Below are positions 22,652 through 23,374 of a stretch of DNA of 23,374 nucleotides, piece after piece. Made by a program: the position numbers and the translations under genes. A model generated the notes under the pieces. It was not told where the DNA came from, searched no databases, and saw only the letters and a program-made list of their open reading frames with translations. The DNA is from Candidatus Aminicenantota bacterium (GTDB lineage Bacteria; Acidobacteriota; Aminicenantia; UBA2199). Numbering within the stretch: position 1 is the stretch's first letter; each line of letters begins with the position of its first letter. The stretch covers positions 1 through 23,374 of the forward strand of contig JAUWNT010000011.1 in the NCBI GenBank assembly GCA_030612495.1. The letters are read 5' to 3'.

Positions 22652-23374
22652 ATGAAAAAAATTGATATAAAAAAAATCATCGAATCAAAGGATACGGATA
22701 TTTCCAAAGATTTCCCTCCTTTTATATCAAATATTGCAAATAAAATTCACAAACTTCCTTCATTTATGTCAAATGCGATCATAAAATACTTTGAATACAT
22801 ATCTCACATAAAAGAAGTAAATAAAATACTTAAAATGTATGAAAATGCAAAGGATTTTGAATTTATTGATAAGTTTTTCAATTATCTTGACTTTTCATAT
22901 TATATATCAGATGAAGATAAAAAAAAAATTCCAGCAAAAAAAAAATTAGTATGTGTTTCAAATCATCCTTTAGGAGCACTTGATGCTCTATCACTTTTAA
23001 GTGCTATAGGCAAAATAAGACCTGATGTTAGAATTGTTGCTAATGATTCTTTAATAAATATAGAAAACCTGGCAAATTTATTCCTTCCGTATAATGCCAT
23101 TTCCAAAAAAATACAAAAAGGTAGAATTACTGATATTGAAGAAGCACTTGTAAATGATGAAGCTGTTATATTCTTTCCTGCTTCCAGATTATCAAGATTT
23201 ACTAAAAGAGGTATTAGAGACATACGATGGGTAAAGGGGCCAATTCGCTTAGCCTGCAAATTTAATGCTCCTATCTTACCGATTTTAATAAAAGCAAGAA
23301 ATTCAACTCTATTTTACATATCTTCCATATTCTTTAGAAATTTCACAAATTTCTTAATACCACGTGAAATTTTT
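22652..23374 (+). CDS. PlsC-like (putative hemolysin type) acyltransferase, 3'-truncated by window edge
   Basis: The frame is open from ATG 22652 to the right edge: 241 codons without a stop, so the C terminus is missing. The core motif is SNHPLGALDALSL (103-115), with H105 and D111. This is the H-x5-D spacing of the COG3176-type acyltransferases (NHPLGGLDG in relatives), rather than the H-x4-D of classical PlsC. A second block, FFPASRLSRF (174-183), matches the FPxGxxSR-type block, with Ser in place of the usual Gly. WVKGPIRLACKFNAPILPI (193-211) is the usual block following it. Such enzymes acylate lysophospholipids or ornithine lipids at the inner face of the cytoplasmic membrane. There is no ribosome-binding site; the promoter at 22618-22646 abuts the start. 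Confidence 0.85.
   Translation, partial: MKKIDIKKIIESKDTDISKDFPPFISNIANKIHKLPSFMSNAIIKYFEYISHIKEVNKILKMYENAKDFEFIDKFFNYLDFSYYISDEDKKKIPAKKKLVCVSNHPLGALDALSLLSAIGKIRPDVRIVANDSLINIENLANLFLPYNAISKKIQKGRITDIEEALVNDEAVIFFPASRLSRFTKRGIRDIRWVKGPIRLACKFNAPILPILIKARNSTLFYISSIFFRNFTNFLIPREIF

Overview
The window is AT-rich chromosomal DNA from a Gram-negative bacterium that is probably anaerobic. A sodium-pumping NADH:quinone reductase (Na+-NQR), an outer-membrane beta-barrel protein, a lipoprotein-type ApbE and a bacterial ribosomal-protein operon point to a diderm bacterium. A Thi4-type thiazole synthase with His at the sulfur-donor position points to a low-oxygen, sulfide-containing habitat. The phylum cannot be fixed from the sequence; a deep-branching or candidate-phylum lineage is likely. 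No rRNA, tRNA, CRISPR array, transposase or prophage gene was seen.

Layout. 1-1662 (+): the end of a Na+/phosphate symporter and a PhoU-domain partner. 1678-2295 (-): a small outer-membrane barrel protein. 2360-9387 (-): a complete nqrABCDEF operon followed by apbE and, past the apbE stop, a tiny one-helix reading frame where nqrM would be expected. 9437-10685 (-): two overlapping DUF507 genes and an unrecognised Cys/His (zinc-ribbon-like) protein, with a 29-bp perfect inverted repeat (REP/RAYT type) inserted between them. These genes lie directly upstream of nqrA on the same strand. 10754-12151 (-): a SufS/CsdA-like class-V aminotransferase. 12279-15884 (+): promoter, then rplM, rpsI, rpsB, tsf, pyrH and frr. 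15932-17823 (-): thi4 and a zinc-ribbon/Nudix/ThiE fusion. 18129-19694 (+): YbjQ protein, membrane-anchored YbjQ protein and M48 protease, visibly GC-richer than their surroundings. 19725-22524 (-): a NagZ-like glycoside hydrolase family 3 enzyme and a GNAT-related protein. 22652 to the right edge (+): the start of a PlsC-like acyltransferase.

How the genes work together. NQR exports Na+ while oxidising NADH, ApbE attaches FMN to NqrC (and probably NqrB), and the phosphate transporter is of a type driven by the Na+ gradient. The thiamin pair reads as a compact pathway: Thi4 makes ADP-thiazole, the Nudix domain is positioned to cut it to thiazole phosphate plus AMP, and ThiE joins that to the pyrimidine. 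This is the most attractive functional hypothesis in the window. Two genes (10685 on -, 22652 on +) share a TTGATT-17-TATANT promoter ending 5-6 bases before an ATG with no ribosome-binding site, which suggests leaderless transcripts.
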